From contig NC_090785.1 in NCBI RefSeq assembly GCF_040054535.1, positions 15,856,501 to 15,920,500 of the forward strand: DNA of 64,000 bases, in the 5' to 3' direction. The notes beneath the pieces were generated by a model. The model did not search any database. It was given only the letters and a program-made list of their open reading frames with translations, and had not been told where the DNA came from. Position 1 is the stretch's first letter; every line of letters starts with the position of its first letter. Below are positions 47,822 to 60,001 of the stretch, piece after piece. Both the position numbers and the translations under genes were made by a program. This DNA is from Antennarius striatus (lineage: Eukaryota > Chordata > Actinopteri > Lophiiformes > Antennariidae).

Positions 47822-48838
47822 CTTCTCTTTCTGGCTGCATGAAACATTCAAAAACGCAACATAATTTACAAAGCACGTGTAATTATTAAAATGACCAGTC
47901 TTTGTCTCAGAGGGATGATGGAGGATCATTATTATAATAATTACCTTAAAGTAGTCTAAGAATAATTCACTCACAACGGACCAAACTCCATCTGTTGAGA
48001 AGGAAAGTGATTATTGGTTGATAGAGTTTGAGTATGTGGAGTATCACAAACTATTTTGTTCATATTTGCTGGTTGGAGTGTGATATTTTCTGCCTGTTTG
48101 GTCATGAGATCATCTCAAGTCACTGGTGTGAGCGCCTAAATGTCCGAGTTGAGGTCAACAGACACAATCTTTCCCTCCCTGCTTCTGAGCGCTATCTGCA
48201 TCACCCTCTGACAGAGATAAGGCCGTGGAGCAATAGAGGAAACGATAGATCAGTAGAAGTGTAGATGTGATGCTCGGCCACAGTAATATGATCCAAGACT
48301 CTGTGCTGCTCTCTGTGTGGAGATGTATGAAACAGTTGAACACTGAAAGTCAGTGCGAGATGATGACTCTCATGTGCTAGAGCCCTGAGGGTTGTGAGGA
48401 CACGGCACATGACCTTGGAAAGATGACGTGGAGAAATGACACAGGCTGTCTTGTATGCATACTGTGTGTGTTACAACAGTGATAAGAATTGTTTCTGCAC
48501 AAATCATTTGCGCGCTTGTGTGTTTGCACTGGAAGGTCGTGCGTCAGTGTTTATTTTACGATTGTGTTTGCACTTCCTGCTGTGACCTTGTTGATGTGGT
48601 TTGTCTTCCCATTAGACCCACTGGTCTTGAGGAGGCTGATGGGAGCCCTTGTTTTCTCTCGAGCTACTCTTGTCCCTTCAGCGTGTTCTTACATCCACAT
48701 CCACTCCAGCTGAGTTCGCCACAGGGGAGATGAGTGTGCAGTTACCATGTCAGTGGATTATGCTGAATATAAGACCAGTGCTGGAGCTCGTGTGGACCCC
48801 TTGTTTGCCACCTGTGCAAGACTTAGCATGGCTTTCAT

Positions 48839-49065
<227 letters not shown>

Positions 49066-49593
49066 TACTATGATCTCTTTTTCCCATTTCACGTCAGTCT
49101 GTCAATTCCTTTGTGGTATATCAAGTGTTAAAGGTTTCTGTTGGTTGTGCGTTTGTAAAATGCATCTCTCCTCCGCTGTCCAGTGTTTGAGTCAGAGGAC
49201 AGCACACATCAATCAACACCACCAGTCCTGCCTTGGCTTCCTCATCTTCATCCTTCAAGTTGCTGTTGTGTCTGAGGGAAACTCTGTGATGCATTATTGG
49301 AGTTTGACAGAAAAAATGCAGAAGAGAGTTGTGAATGTTTAAGATTAGATCTGTGACACACACCTCTTTGTGATTAATAGCTGTAGTCGACATATGTCAT
49401 GTCTTGCGCTGTGTGTGTTTGTTTGTGTACCCATGCCTTTTACGTTTTCACTGGTTGTTTCATCTAAGAGAGGAGCGGTGAACCTGTCTCAGTGGTGCCC
49501 CAGGAAGATTTCCATCTGTGTTTTGACTGAGCATCACACAGAGCTGGAGTTTTGTGGGTGACAAGTTGGTGTGTGTGTTTTTGTGTGTGTGTA

Positions 49594-52525
49594 TGTCTTC
49601 TTCTTCTTCTTCTTCTTTTCCTTTCGGCTTTTCCCTTCAGGGGTCGCCACAGCGAATCAATTTCCTCCATCTAGCCCTGTCCTTTGAATCCTCTTCTCTC
49701 ACACCAACTACCTTCATGTCTTCCCTCATTACATCCATAAACCTCCTCTTTGGTCTTCCTCTAGGTCTCCTGCCTGGCAGTTCAAAACTCAGCATCCTTC
49801 TACCAATATATTCACTATCTCTCCTCTGGACATGTCCAAACCATCTCAGTCTGGCCTCTCTGACTTTATCTCCAAAACCTCTAACATGTGCTGTCCCTCT
49901 GATATACTCATTCCTGATCCTATCCTTCCTGGTCACTCCCAGAGAGAACCTCAGCATCTTCATCTCTGCTACCTCCAGCTCTTTCTCCTGTCTTTTCTTC
50001 AGTGACACTGTCTCTAGACCAAACAACATCGCTGGTCTCACCACAGTTTTGTACACCTTTCCTTTCATTTTAGCTGAAACTCTTCTATCACACATCACAC
50101 CTGACACTTTCCTCCACCCGTTCCATCCTGCCTGGACACGCTTCTTCACCTCTTTTCCACACTCTCCATTGCTCTGGACTGTTGAGCCTAAGTACTTAAA
50201 ATCCTCCACCTTCTTGATCTCTTCTCCCTGTAACCTCACTCTTCCACTTGGGTCCCTCTCATTCACACACATGTACTCTGTCTTACTGTGGCTAACCTTC
50301 ATTCCTCTCCTTTCCAGGACAAACCTCCACTTCTCTAGCTTCTCCTCCACCTGTTCCCTGCTCTCACTACAGATCACAATGTCATCTGCAAACATCATAG
50401 TCCATGGAGATTCCTGTCTAACCTCGTCTGTCAGCCTGTCCATCACCATGGCAAACAAGAAGGGGCTCAGAGCTGATCCCTGATGCAGTCCCACCTCCAC
50501 CTTGAACTCCTCTGTCACACCTACAGCACACCTCACCACTGTCTTACAGTCTTCATACATGTCCTGCACCGTTCTAACATACTTCTCTGCCACTCCAGAC
50601 TTCCTCATACAATACCACAGTTCCTCTCTGGGCACTCTGTCATAAGCTTTCTCCAGATCTACAAAAACACAATGCAGCTCCCTCTGGCCTTCTCTGTACT
50701 TCTCTATCAACATCCTCAAAGCAAATACTGCATCTGTAGTACTCTTTTTTGGCATGAAACCATACTGCTGCTCACAAATGTTCACTTCTGCCCTTAGTCT
50801 AGCTTCCACTACTCTCTCCCATAACTTCATTGTATGGCTCATCAGCTTTATTCCTCTGTAGTTGCCACAACTCTGCACATCTCCCTTGTTCTTAAAAATG
50901 GGCACCAGCACACTTCTCCTCCATTCCTCAGGCATCTTCTCACTATCTAAGATCCTGTTGAACAACCCAGTCAGAAACTCTACCGCCACCTCTCCTAGAC
51001 ACTTCCATACCTCTACAGGTATATCATCAGGACCGACTGCCTTTCCACTCTTCATCCTCTTCAATGCCCTCCTCACTTCATCCTGACTAATCTTTGCTAC
51101 ATCCTGGTCCACAACAGTCACCTCTTCTAGTCTTTGTTCCCTCTCATTTTCCACGTTCATCAACTCTTCAAAGTACTCTTTCCATCTTCCCATCACACTA
51201 CTGGCACCTGTCAATAGACTTCCATCCCTATCCTTAATCACCCTAACCTGCTGCACGTCCTTCCCATCTCTATCTCTCTGTCTTGCCAACCGATATAGAT
51301 CAGTCTCTCCCTCCTTACTGTCCAACCTAGCATACAAGTCATCATAAGCTTCTTGTTTGGCCTTTGCTACCTCTACCTTCACCTTACGCTGCATCTCCCT
51401 GTACTCCTGTCTACTCTCCTCAGTCCTCTCAGTGTCCCACTTCCTCTTGGCTAACCTCTTTCTCTGTATACACTCCTGTACCTCCTCATTCCACCACCAA
51501 GTCTCCTTATCTACTTTCCTTCCAGATGACACACCAAGTACTCTCCTACCTGTCTCCCTGATCACATTAGCTGTAGTTGTCCAGTCATCTGGAAGCACCT
51601 CCTGACCACCCAGAGCCTGTCTTAACTCCTTCCTAAAAGTCATGCAACACTCTTCCTTTTTCAGCTTCCACCATTTCGTCTTCTGCTCTGCCTTTGCCCT
51701 CTTCATCTTCCTCACCACCAGAGTCATCCTACACACCACCATCCTATGCTGTTTGGCTACACTCTCACCTACCAATACTTTGCAGTCACTGATCTCTTTC
51801 AGGTTACACCGTCTACACAAGATGTAGTCTACCTGTGTGCTCCTACCGCCACTCTTATAGGTCACTCTATGTTCCTGCCTCTTCTGGAAGAAAGTATTCA
51901 CTACAGCCATTTCCATCCTTTTTGCAAAGTCAACTACCATCTGTCCTTCTGCGTTCCTCTCCTGGATACCAAACCTGCCCATCACCTCCTCATCACCTCT
52001 GTTTCCTGCACCAACATGTCCATTGAAGTCTGCTCCAATGACAACTCTCTCACTTCTAGGCATGCTCTGCATCACTTCATCAAGGTCCGACCAGAATTTC
52101 TCCTTCTCCTCCAGCTCACATCCTACCTGTGGAGCATACCCGCTAACAACATTGAACATCACCCCTTCTATTTCTAGCTTCAGACTCATCACTCTATCTG
52201 ACACTCTTTTTACCTCCAGGACATTCCTAACAAACTCCTCCTTCAAGATAACTCCTACTCCATTTCTCTTCCCATCTACACCATGATAGAACAACTTGAA
52301 CCCTGCTCCTAAACTTCTAGCCTTGCTACCTTTCCACCTGGTCTCCTGGACACACAGTATGTCTACCTTCCTCCTCTGCATCATGTCAACCAACTCTCTA
52401 CCTTTTCCTGTCATAGTTCCAACATTCAACGTCCCTACTCTCAGTCCTATACTCTTGGTGTTCCTCTTCTCTTTCTTCGTGCGAACGCACTTTCCTCCTC
52501 TCCTATGTACGTGTGCCTTTATCAT
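49594..52525 (-). mobile_element. RTE-clade non-LTR retrotransposon, nearly complete
   Basis: On the minus strand the element runs from about 52510 to a (GAA)n tail at about 49596-49617, just after the GGGAAAAGCCGAAAGG block. The short 3' UTR, simple-repeat tail and single endonuclease-RT frame are RTE features. The 5' leader seen in the copies at 11608 and 27768 is absent, so this copy is truncated at or just before the start of its coding frame. ACATA occurs on both sides and might be a short target duplication, but the 3' side is a CA repeat, so this is weak. Confidence 0.85.
49637..52525 (-). CDS. RTE-clade retrotransposon polyprotein (endonuclease + reverse transcriptase), uninterrupted
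   Basis: A single 962-codon frame without stop or shift. Residues ~28-265 form an apurinic-type endonuclease: TLNVGT (N34), LCVQETRW (E61), VSGYAPQ, GADFNGHVG (D166, N168), VDYIL (D233) and H260 in AKQHRMVV. Residues ~490-760 are the reverse transcriptase: YRGIKL, FVDLEKAYDRVP (D623), [11 protein letters not shown] and the catalytic FADD (712-715). The C-terminal region has FGHVQRRDSEYIGRRM and a basic GRRPRGRPKRR. Such proteins nick target DNA and prime cDNA from the nick. The first ~10-15 codons may be host DNA, since truncation lies near 52510; the true initiator could be internal. All catalytic residues I can check are intact, so the copy is young. Confidence 0.88.
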   Translation of the reverse strand: MIKAHVHRRGGKCVRTKKEKRNTKSIGLRVGTLNVGTMTGKGRELVDMMQRRKVDILCVQETRWKGSKARSLGAGFKLFYHGVDGKRNGVGVILKEEFVRNVLEVKRVSDRVMSLKLEIEGVMFNVVSGYAPQVGCELEEKEKFWSDLDEVMQSMPRSERVVIGADFNGHVGAGNRGDEEVMGRFGIQERNAEGQMVVDFAKRMEMAVVNTFFQKRQEHRVTYKSGGRSTQVDYILCRRCNLKEISDCKVLVGESVAKQHRMVVCRMTLVVRKMKRAKAEQKTKWWKLKKEECCMTFRKELRQALGGQEVLPDDWTTTANVIRETGRRVLGVSSGRKVDKETWWWNEEVQECIQRKRLAKRKWDTERTEESRQEYREMQRKVKVEVAKAKQEAYDDLYARLDSKEGETDLYRLARQRDRDGKDVQQVRVIKDRDGSLLTGASSVMGRWKEYFEELMNVENEREQRLEEVTVVDQDVAKISQDEVRRALKRMKSGKAVGPDDIPVEVWKCLGEVAVEFLTGLFNRILDSEKMPEEWRRSVLVPIFKNKGDVQSCGNYRGIKLMSHTMKLWERVVEARLRAEVNICEQQYGFMPKKSTTDAVFALRMLIEKYREGQRELHCVFVDLEKAYDRVPREELWYCMRKSGVAEKYVRTVQDMYEDCKTVVRCAVGVTEEFKVEVGLHQGSALSPFLFAMVMDRLTDEVRQESPWTMMFADDIVICSESREQVEEKLEKWRFVLERRGMKVSHSKTEYMCVNERDPSGRVRLQGEEIKKVEDFKYLGSTVQSNGECGKEVKKRVQAGWNGWRKVSGVMCDRRVSAKMKGKVYKTVVRPAMLFGLETVSLKKRQEKELEVAEMKMLRFSLGVTRKDRIRNEYIRGTAHVRGFGDKVREARLRWFGHVQRRDSEYIGRRMLSFELPGRRPRGRPKRRFMDVMREDMKVVGVREEDSKDRARWRKLIRCGDP

Positions 52526-53256
52526 GTATCCTGTTGTGTTGTGTTATCCTGACAGACACCCACTTCACAGCTGGAAAACACTCCCTGTTGTTGTCTGTCT
52601 TTGCATGCCGCCGGTGACAAACACCTCAAATGAACCAGGAGGAGTGACTGCTGTGTTTCAGCCTGGTCAGCTATTCTGTTTAGAGGGAAAGACAAGAGAA
52701 GTTGAAAGATGTCAAGCATTTTTAAAAAATATTGCATTAAAATTAAAAAGTTTGGTATCATGACAACCTTTTTACAAGGAGCATTTGATTTAGCTTATGA
52801 GATTCAAGTATTAAGAACTAGAAACATTAATCAAGTGCTCAATACCTGTAAATAGATTTGAAAAGACAAAAGGAAAATAAATATCTTTCATAAACAAAAA
52901 ATTAAAATAATGCTTTCAAAAACGGAAACAAACTTCTCATTTTGTCATATTAATATTTCTCATTGAGTTCTAAACAAAAAAAATCCGCTGCAGACTATAT
53001 CCTGAAACAAGAACAGGCGTCACCATTAGAATAGGTATCACAGGAGTTTGTTCGCCTTTACTGATGTTACACATACAGTTCAAGTCCATGAGGAGATCCA
53101 CTGGGCCTGTTAAACAGATGATGCTGTGTCCTGAAGGATTTGAACCGTGTAATGATGTCATAATGATGTGATGATTTGGTTTATTAACTCCTACACTGCT
53201 CAGTCACTTAATCTATAGGAATGTGACGATAAAAGAGGCCCTCTACTTTAAGGACA
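52526..53256. other. Intronic non-coding stretch, nothing recognised
   Basis: AT-rich sequence to the right of the RTE element with no exon or known repeat seen. Confidence 0.5.
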
Positions 53257-53665
53257 TTCCATCCATCCCTCTATCCATCCATCCATCCATCCATCCATCC
53301 ATCCATCCATCCATCCATCAACCATCTTGAAGATGAGACGACCGTGATCGTCCCATTCAGCCACTGATACATCTTGTGGGTAGCGGGTGTTGCTGAAGCC
53401 TATCCCATCTGGCTATGGGCAAGAGGCGGGGTACACCCCGAATGTGTTGCCAGCGCATCGCAGGGTCATATGAAAAATGAACAATCAGTCACGATCACAC
53501 TCACACCTGCAGACAATTTAGGGCAGATCAGTTCACCTAAGCTGGATGTTGTGGGAGGTGTGTGTAAGTCGGAGAGCCCAGAGAGAACCCATGCAGACAC
53601 AGGGAGAACATACAAACTCTAGCTGTGAGGCGACAGAGCTTCCTACTGCACCACTGTGCTTCCCC
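53257..53665 (-). mobile_element. SINE-like repeat with (GGAT)n tail, minus orientation
   Basis: On the minus strand a GCACAGTGGTGCAGTAGGAA head at about 53660 leads to GTTCTCCCTGTGTCTGCATG and GGGTTCTCTCTGGGCTCTCC blocks, then to a (GGAT)n microsatellite at 53257-53320. It is related to, but more diverged than, the copies at 1398-2152 and 37926-38313. No clear target duplication. Confidence 0.65.
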
Positions 53666-56600
53666 ATATTCAAATATTTACAACGCATATGTGGAAGACA
53701 GTGTTTGCCCATCCTGAGGAGGAGTCAGCTGTGACATGAAATGCTACTTGAAATCTCAGGATTTTGTTGTTGTTTCTTACATCATTGTCTCACGTCTGTT
53801 AAGGCTTGGTGTGTAGTCCATCTTCTGTTTTATGTACGACTTACATTCGTCTTATGATCAACCTTTAAGAACTGATTGTGTTCGTATGATGATGTTTTGG
53901 TGTTCATTTCCTGATCTGTTTTATCCTGTTAGCTCCCTTTTCTCTGTTCATTCATCTGTGGCCTCAGTACTTTAACTCTTTCTCCCTTTCCTTTTCTGTT
54001 CGTTCCCTGCTCCCTGTCTCTTGTTTTTCTGTCTGCCGCTGTAAGGAAGACAGAGAAACCATTGTGGTTATCTACCCATTCCTGGTCATTTTTACCTCTG
54101 TTTATTATCTCCTTGTTCCTTTGCTTTATTTTTCTGCACGCTTTCAATTAAGTGTGTCATGAACCTGTTTGCCTGTGTTTGGGATATTTCCTCTGCTCTG
54201 TGATTGGAACGGTTTAGCTGGAGTTTGATGAATACTTACCTTTTTTATTCAGTTTTGGCAATTTCCTCTTTTATACTGTTGACATACTATTATATGAGAA
54301 TTTTTTATGTTTTGTTTGTCCACTTTCTCCAACTGCGTCTTCTTTAGAGTCAAGGTGGGGCCAAGGCAGGGTACAGTTCATGCAAAAAGACAAAACCATC
54401 AACTCATGTTCAGTTTACAGTCACCTATTCATCTAGTGTATTTTTTGATGTTTGGAAGAAGCCACACAGAAAACCTATTTGTTTGTTCAATGCATTTAAA
54501 TTCCTTATACTCACATTCACTAGAGATATAAACCCTTGTCTCGTGCTCCTAAATTTCAAATAAACATCAAAATATAGTTTCTTTGTAAAATAAAATACAA
54601 ATGAAAGTGATGCTTTTTTTGTGATTTATCTGCTTATGTAACATGTTTTACTTTCCCAAAGCAAGCAGCTTCAACACAGTTGTTATTCAAAAAACTTTAA
54701 ATGTAACTGGAGGACGGGACAGTTTGGGGCCTCTTCAGAATTACAAGTTGCGAAGTTTGATTTTCTAGATTCATTTTTAAAAACCGTGTGATAGCTTGTA
54801 AAGACCATTGTAGCTCATATACCTGTTGTCTGTATGTGCACCTAGTGAATTGTCCTGTGGTGTGTGTTTGTAGACGATACTGAATTGACAATTCTGGGAC
54901 AGTTTGGCTGCTAAGCCTCCCTGACCGGTCAATGCACCTCTAACACACAGGTCATGCCTGCTTGCTGTGGATGGTTCGGTGAGGATTAAGATGGTTGTTG
55001 TTGTTACATTGAAGGAACAAAACAGATCAGTGATGCTAATGTTTTATTTTTAAAAAAAAATGCTGCTCAGCAATGTAAATTACAGGTGAAGTGTTAGTAT
55101 GGGTACAAAAAAAATGTTCTCATGAAACTGAGAAGACAAACATGACGTTCTCCTACGGCGTGAGATGAAAACACTGTGGCGTACCAGCTTCGTTCTCACA
55201 CAGCACTCATCCACACTCTCACTTTACCACAAACACTTCCTGCTAGGTCTCCGCAGTAAGTCGACATGAAAACAAGGAAAGGGGTAATTATAGTGTCTCT
55301 GACTCTCCCTTCACTCCTACGACCTCACAGGACTGGTGTATCATTACTGCAAACACAGTGACGCAGGTCCCTTTCTCTCCTATAGCTATAGCTGTTTCCC
55401 AATGAGAGTTAATGTTTCACCTCTGGCCTGTAAGTAGATGGTGAGTCCCAGTGTTTAAACACCTTGTGTTATACGGCATCGACTGGACCCCTGCTGGGAG
55501 ATCCAGAGCCAGACAATGAGGCTCCTCATCGAGCCAGACCACTGGGTCTTTGCTCCAGCTGGCAGGCTCCAGCACAGCGACACAGATTGCTATTGGTATT
55601 GAGGTATATATATAGAACATCAGGATGGACTTCCTTTCTCTCTCCCTCTCTACCCATCTCTCTCTGCTTTTATTCAAGGCTGTGATTGGTTGAAAGAGAC
55701 AATACTGTTGCTATAAAACCCATTCATTAAATCCAAATATGCCAAAGTTTATGTCTCTGTCTAATGTATCACTAAAATATATAGCAACTGGCAGTATATG
55801 ATCTCATTGTAATGTATTTTCAGACATGCAGAACAATATTATTAGTGTAGGTACAATAATGGTGCGACAATTTTAAATTTCTCTTTTATTAATCCCTATT
55901 CTTTCTTCACTTTTTTTGCTTTGTATTTTAAACCTTAGGTATTAAAGTTTTACGCACATGTTCAGATGTACTGAACTCAGCATTCCCAGGCGACACATTT
56001 ACGAAATGGTGCTCCTTTTATGTTGTCTGATTTAATCCAAGTAGATTAGCCTGAGTGAAACTGTAATGAGGCAAGGAAGAAAAAGGGAGCATATGGGATG
56101 AAGAACAAATACCGTTGGAGATAATAAAACAAAGTGCAGCAACTTTAAATACCTCTTCGCACAAATGTTATAAGGAAATATTGAAAAAAAAAGAAAAGAG
56201 TAGGATTAAATATGATGTACATTTTTTAAATTCATCATCACATAAGATTTTTCATAGAAAAAGGCAGGAGATATTGAGGCCCGATGTTCTGCTCCCCTTA
56301 ATTTAGTGACCGCTGGGGAGGGGAGACCTTGGACAGATTAGCTACCCTGTCCCGTGGAACAAAGGAGGGGTACTTGATTTAATTTTCTCTCCTCATGTTA
56401 AACCCATCCTGTTTCTGCTGCACAACACAGAGCAAGGCATGCTAATTAATAATTGCACTCCCACATATCTGACCAAAACGCTCTAGTAAGTCCGGGGTGT
56501 GTGAAGTGAGAAATGATAATCCAATCTACTTTCAGGGGAGAGGAGAAGTAAATTTACAAGGTCAGTGTTGCTGCTGGAACCCCCTCCATCTATGGAAAAA

Positions 56601-59600
56601 CTCATACAGGAACAATAGCAGCCATCCTGGAAGGTTTTAGTTTAGGTTCTCCTGTGTAGTGTAGTGTTCCTGCATCTTTTTTTTTCAGTGTGAAAATACA
56701 TAGATTTTTGGAGTGATGCAGGTAATATGCAGTAGAGATCATACTGAGATACAGTCTGGAGCAGATCTGACTTTACTTGGAAATGTACTCGTTGTGTTTT
56801 GTGTTTGTGAACACAACATATAGCAGACAGCAGATGGAACAAAAGACAAATAACTTCTCAATCCTTTCCCTGGTGAAGGCTTTTATTGTTCTGTCTGAAT
56901 GGTGCTGTACACATCAGACACAGCACTGGATAAATAATGTAGCTTAATGCTGCTGTAAGACACAGCAGCAGTACATGAAGTACCTATCTCTGCACACACA
57001 AGTGACACACACACACGACTGAATGAATGGGTGGGACATGATGAGTCACTAATCAGCAGAGCAATCTGGTCTATGTCTGGATACAGTTGTCTTGTATTAT
57101 TTATTATTGTGTGCTTCTAGGACTCCTGATTAAAGAACACAGCATTTAAATGCAGCACATTTATACTGATTCAAACAGCTAGAATTGTTCTGCATGCGGA
57201 TAGCTGGAGGTGGAGTCTCTTACTGGTCATGAACTGGGCCGAGTATAAATTATTAAGCTTGTATAAAACTCAATTTATAATTGTTGCCTGTAACATTCTG
57301 GTCGGTGCTTGTTGGCTAAAATCAATACAGTTTTATATCTGTAGTCACGATGATGTGTTGGAACATTTTTATTTTATCCACGCTCTGATGTCAGTCGTCA
57401 CTCAAGTGTTGTTGGCAATAGGAATGCTGCTGACCTGTTTATATCAGTTGTTTCTGATCATTTTATTCTCGAGATTTTGATTGAACTGAAAATAAAGCGA
57501 TTGTATCAATACCGTCTTCATCACACTGTCACATTTCTTCATAAAATAAGTCTTGTGAGGCTAGAGGCAGTGAGCCGGGAATTATACAAATTGCAATCAC
57601 TTTGAAAAAGTATGTGAACATAATGTAAAATCCATGATCTATCTAGTCCAGACATTTGCCAATAAAACAGGCATTATTCACACATTCACATTAACACATT
57701 GTTGATTTATCATAGGATGATGTAGGACAGTGAAAAGCGTTTATCCTGATTTTTGTTTAATGTTGCAATACACCTTCAATATTACAACATGCACTGTTTA
57801 TTTATGCTGTGACGTTGTAACAGTTGTAAAGCAGCATGCTTTTACGTGGATGTGGCTTCATGTACCTGTCTGTCTATACAACATATCTCATAATTCTCAG
57901 ACTATTGGTAAATTCTGACTCGAATGGACTTTGGGTTTGGATCAACTTTCTTTCCTAAAAACTATGAGAAAGAACCTTAAATGTGTGTGAAGCTTTGAAA
58001 TGTTCATGTTTGAATGTCATAAAAGTGTGAGGAGCACAGCTGTGTCTAAATATCCAATATCATTCAAACACTATGTTATACTTATATACCGACTTCTAGG
58101 AGAAGAAGAAGAAGGAGGATAACTGCTGGTAAGTACTCACAGTTCCATAAATATTCCACTCTATTCATTTACAGGTATGGAGTATTTTTCCTGAACCAGA
58201 AGTTCTCATGTTTATTGCATCGAGTTGTTGAAGTGCCTCGATGGCCATCTGTGTCTCCCCGGAACTTAACGCATTTTAAGTGTTTTACCGCTGACACTGT
58301 TGTCAGAGTCTGGCTTCACCTCTCCCTCTCCTCCATTGGGATTATGCAGACGTGTCCGCATGAGACTCTGTGGGATCAGCTTTGGTTATCTCATTTACTC
58401 AACATATTCACAGGCAGGCTCAAGAAAGTCCCAGACTGGTTCCTGTTCGAGGCCAAGGACTTCGAAAGAGGAAAAAGTCCATATTTTTTCTGATGACAAG
58501 ATGTCGAACATGGAAAACTAGCTGATCTGAAATACTGTCCAGACTTTCATTATTAACAGTTATAATGGTAAAGCATCTCACTTATGATGGATGGAAAAAA
58601 AAACAGGGTGATTTAGTTCAATCATTTGCACTAATCTGCACAGAAATGTCTTTGTTGTCCTTTCTAGCAGTAATGGATTCACTTTCACTCGTCAGTCCCT
58701 AAGTAGAGCTTTGCTTTCTTTCCTTTCCATTCCATGTTTTCTTTTTTTTTTTTCCAACCATTATCTAAAATTGATCAGACCAAATGGCTCTTTGTTCGGA
58801 GGCCTAATGTGTGACACAATTAGTTTTTTGTTTTTTTTTACAAATAGTTAAGCAAAGATCTTTGAAATCACTTGTTTTCATAGTTTTCTCGGGCTGAGAT
58901 TCAACCATGAGCAGACAGGTCTGTCCTGAGATGCATTCTGTCTTCTCTTTTCTCCTGCGCAGGAGTGCAGCAGCATATCAGTGACTTAGACCCACTGCAG
59001 GTGGTGGAGTGTGTTCCATCCAAACTATTTTACCTGTTGTAAGCGATGAGTCTAAAAGATGCAGTCAAGCAAGAGAAAAGAGAGGGTGATGGATTGGAGG
59101 ATGGATGCAGGGGGATAGGAGAAGATAGGAGTGTGGAGTTGGCTGCAGCACACTGCTCTGCCTGTTTTCATACCACAGTTTCGTCTCCGGCTTTTCATCA
59201 GCTTCAATAGACCACTGCCTCTTACCCGCAAACTCCCTTTCTCTCCGTGACGTTTTGGCTCACACCCGTCTTCCTCCGCTGATCATTCTGACTCGCATTC
59301 ACTCCCTCCTTCCTTTGGCTCTCTCTTTTTAATTTTTCTTACCTTCTCTCCCTCTCTTTCTCCACTCCTGCTAGGCCTTTTCTCTGGCCTTCCGGTACCA
59401 TGGAGAGAAATGGGATGAGGCCAGCGCCTCCGGGTTTCCATAGTGACACTTTGTGTCCTGATGCCATTAGTATTGACGGTGTGCAGCTTCAACAAGCTGT
59501 CCTGGTGCAGGGGCTGTTTACTGTTTTCTACTAATAGACTATTCCTTATAAAAGAAGTGTTTGCAGTCTAACATCACAACTCCGTATGTCTGTATACTCC

Positions 59601-59917
59601 ACAATCATATACAGGCAAGACTGTATTAATTTCTACAAGACAGAAAGATTAGTGTACTTATGACCTCACACATATCGACACACATCACAGGGCTCCTCAC
59701 ACATCTCCACCTCTCAGGTGGAAGTTACGGCCTCTGCGTGTCCTGAGTAAATAGTTCTGTTGGGTTCTTGATGTTGACATAGAGATGACATAGAGAGTAA
59801 ATGCATGCATAACGCTCACCTGGGACACAACTTAAAACCCTATTTGAATCATCGCCTTGTTATCCTTCATACATAACGGCTAAAAAAAAGTGCTCCCTAA
59901 ACTGACCGAAATATGAA

Positions 59918-59918
<1 letters not shown>

Positions 59919-60001
<83 letters not shown>
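59919..60001. repeat. Compound (CT)n-(CA)n microsatellite
   Basis: About 31 CT units with one TTTC interruption, followed by about 10 CA units. Confidence 0.96.

Noticed and set aside
49594-49625. Naming the LINE as Rex3
   Set aside because: The encoded protein is of the RTE clade, but the (GAA)n tail and C-terminus do not match what I remember of Rex3, so only the clade is given.
49554-50483. 309-codon plus-strand frame
   Set aside because: It is antisense to the RTE polyprotein frame; its residues are the mirror of the conserved RT coding sequence and carry no domain of their own.
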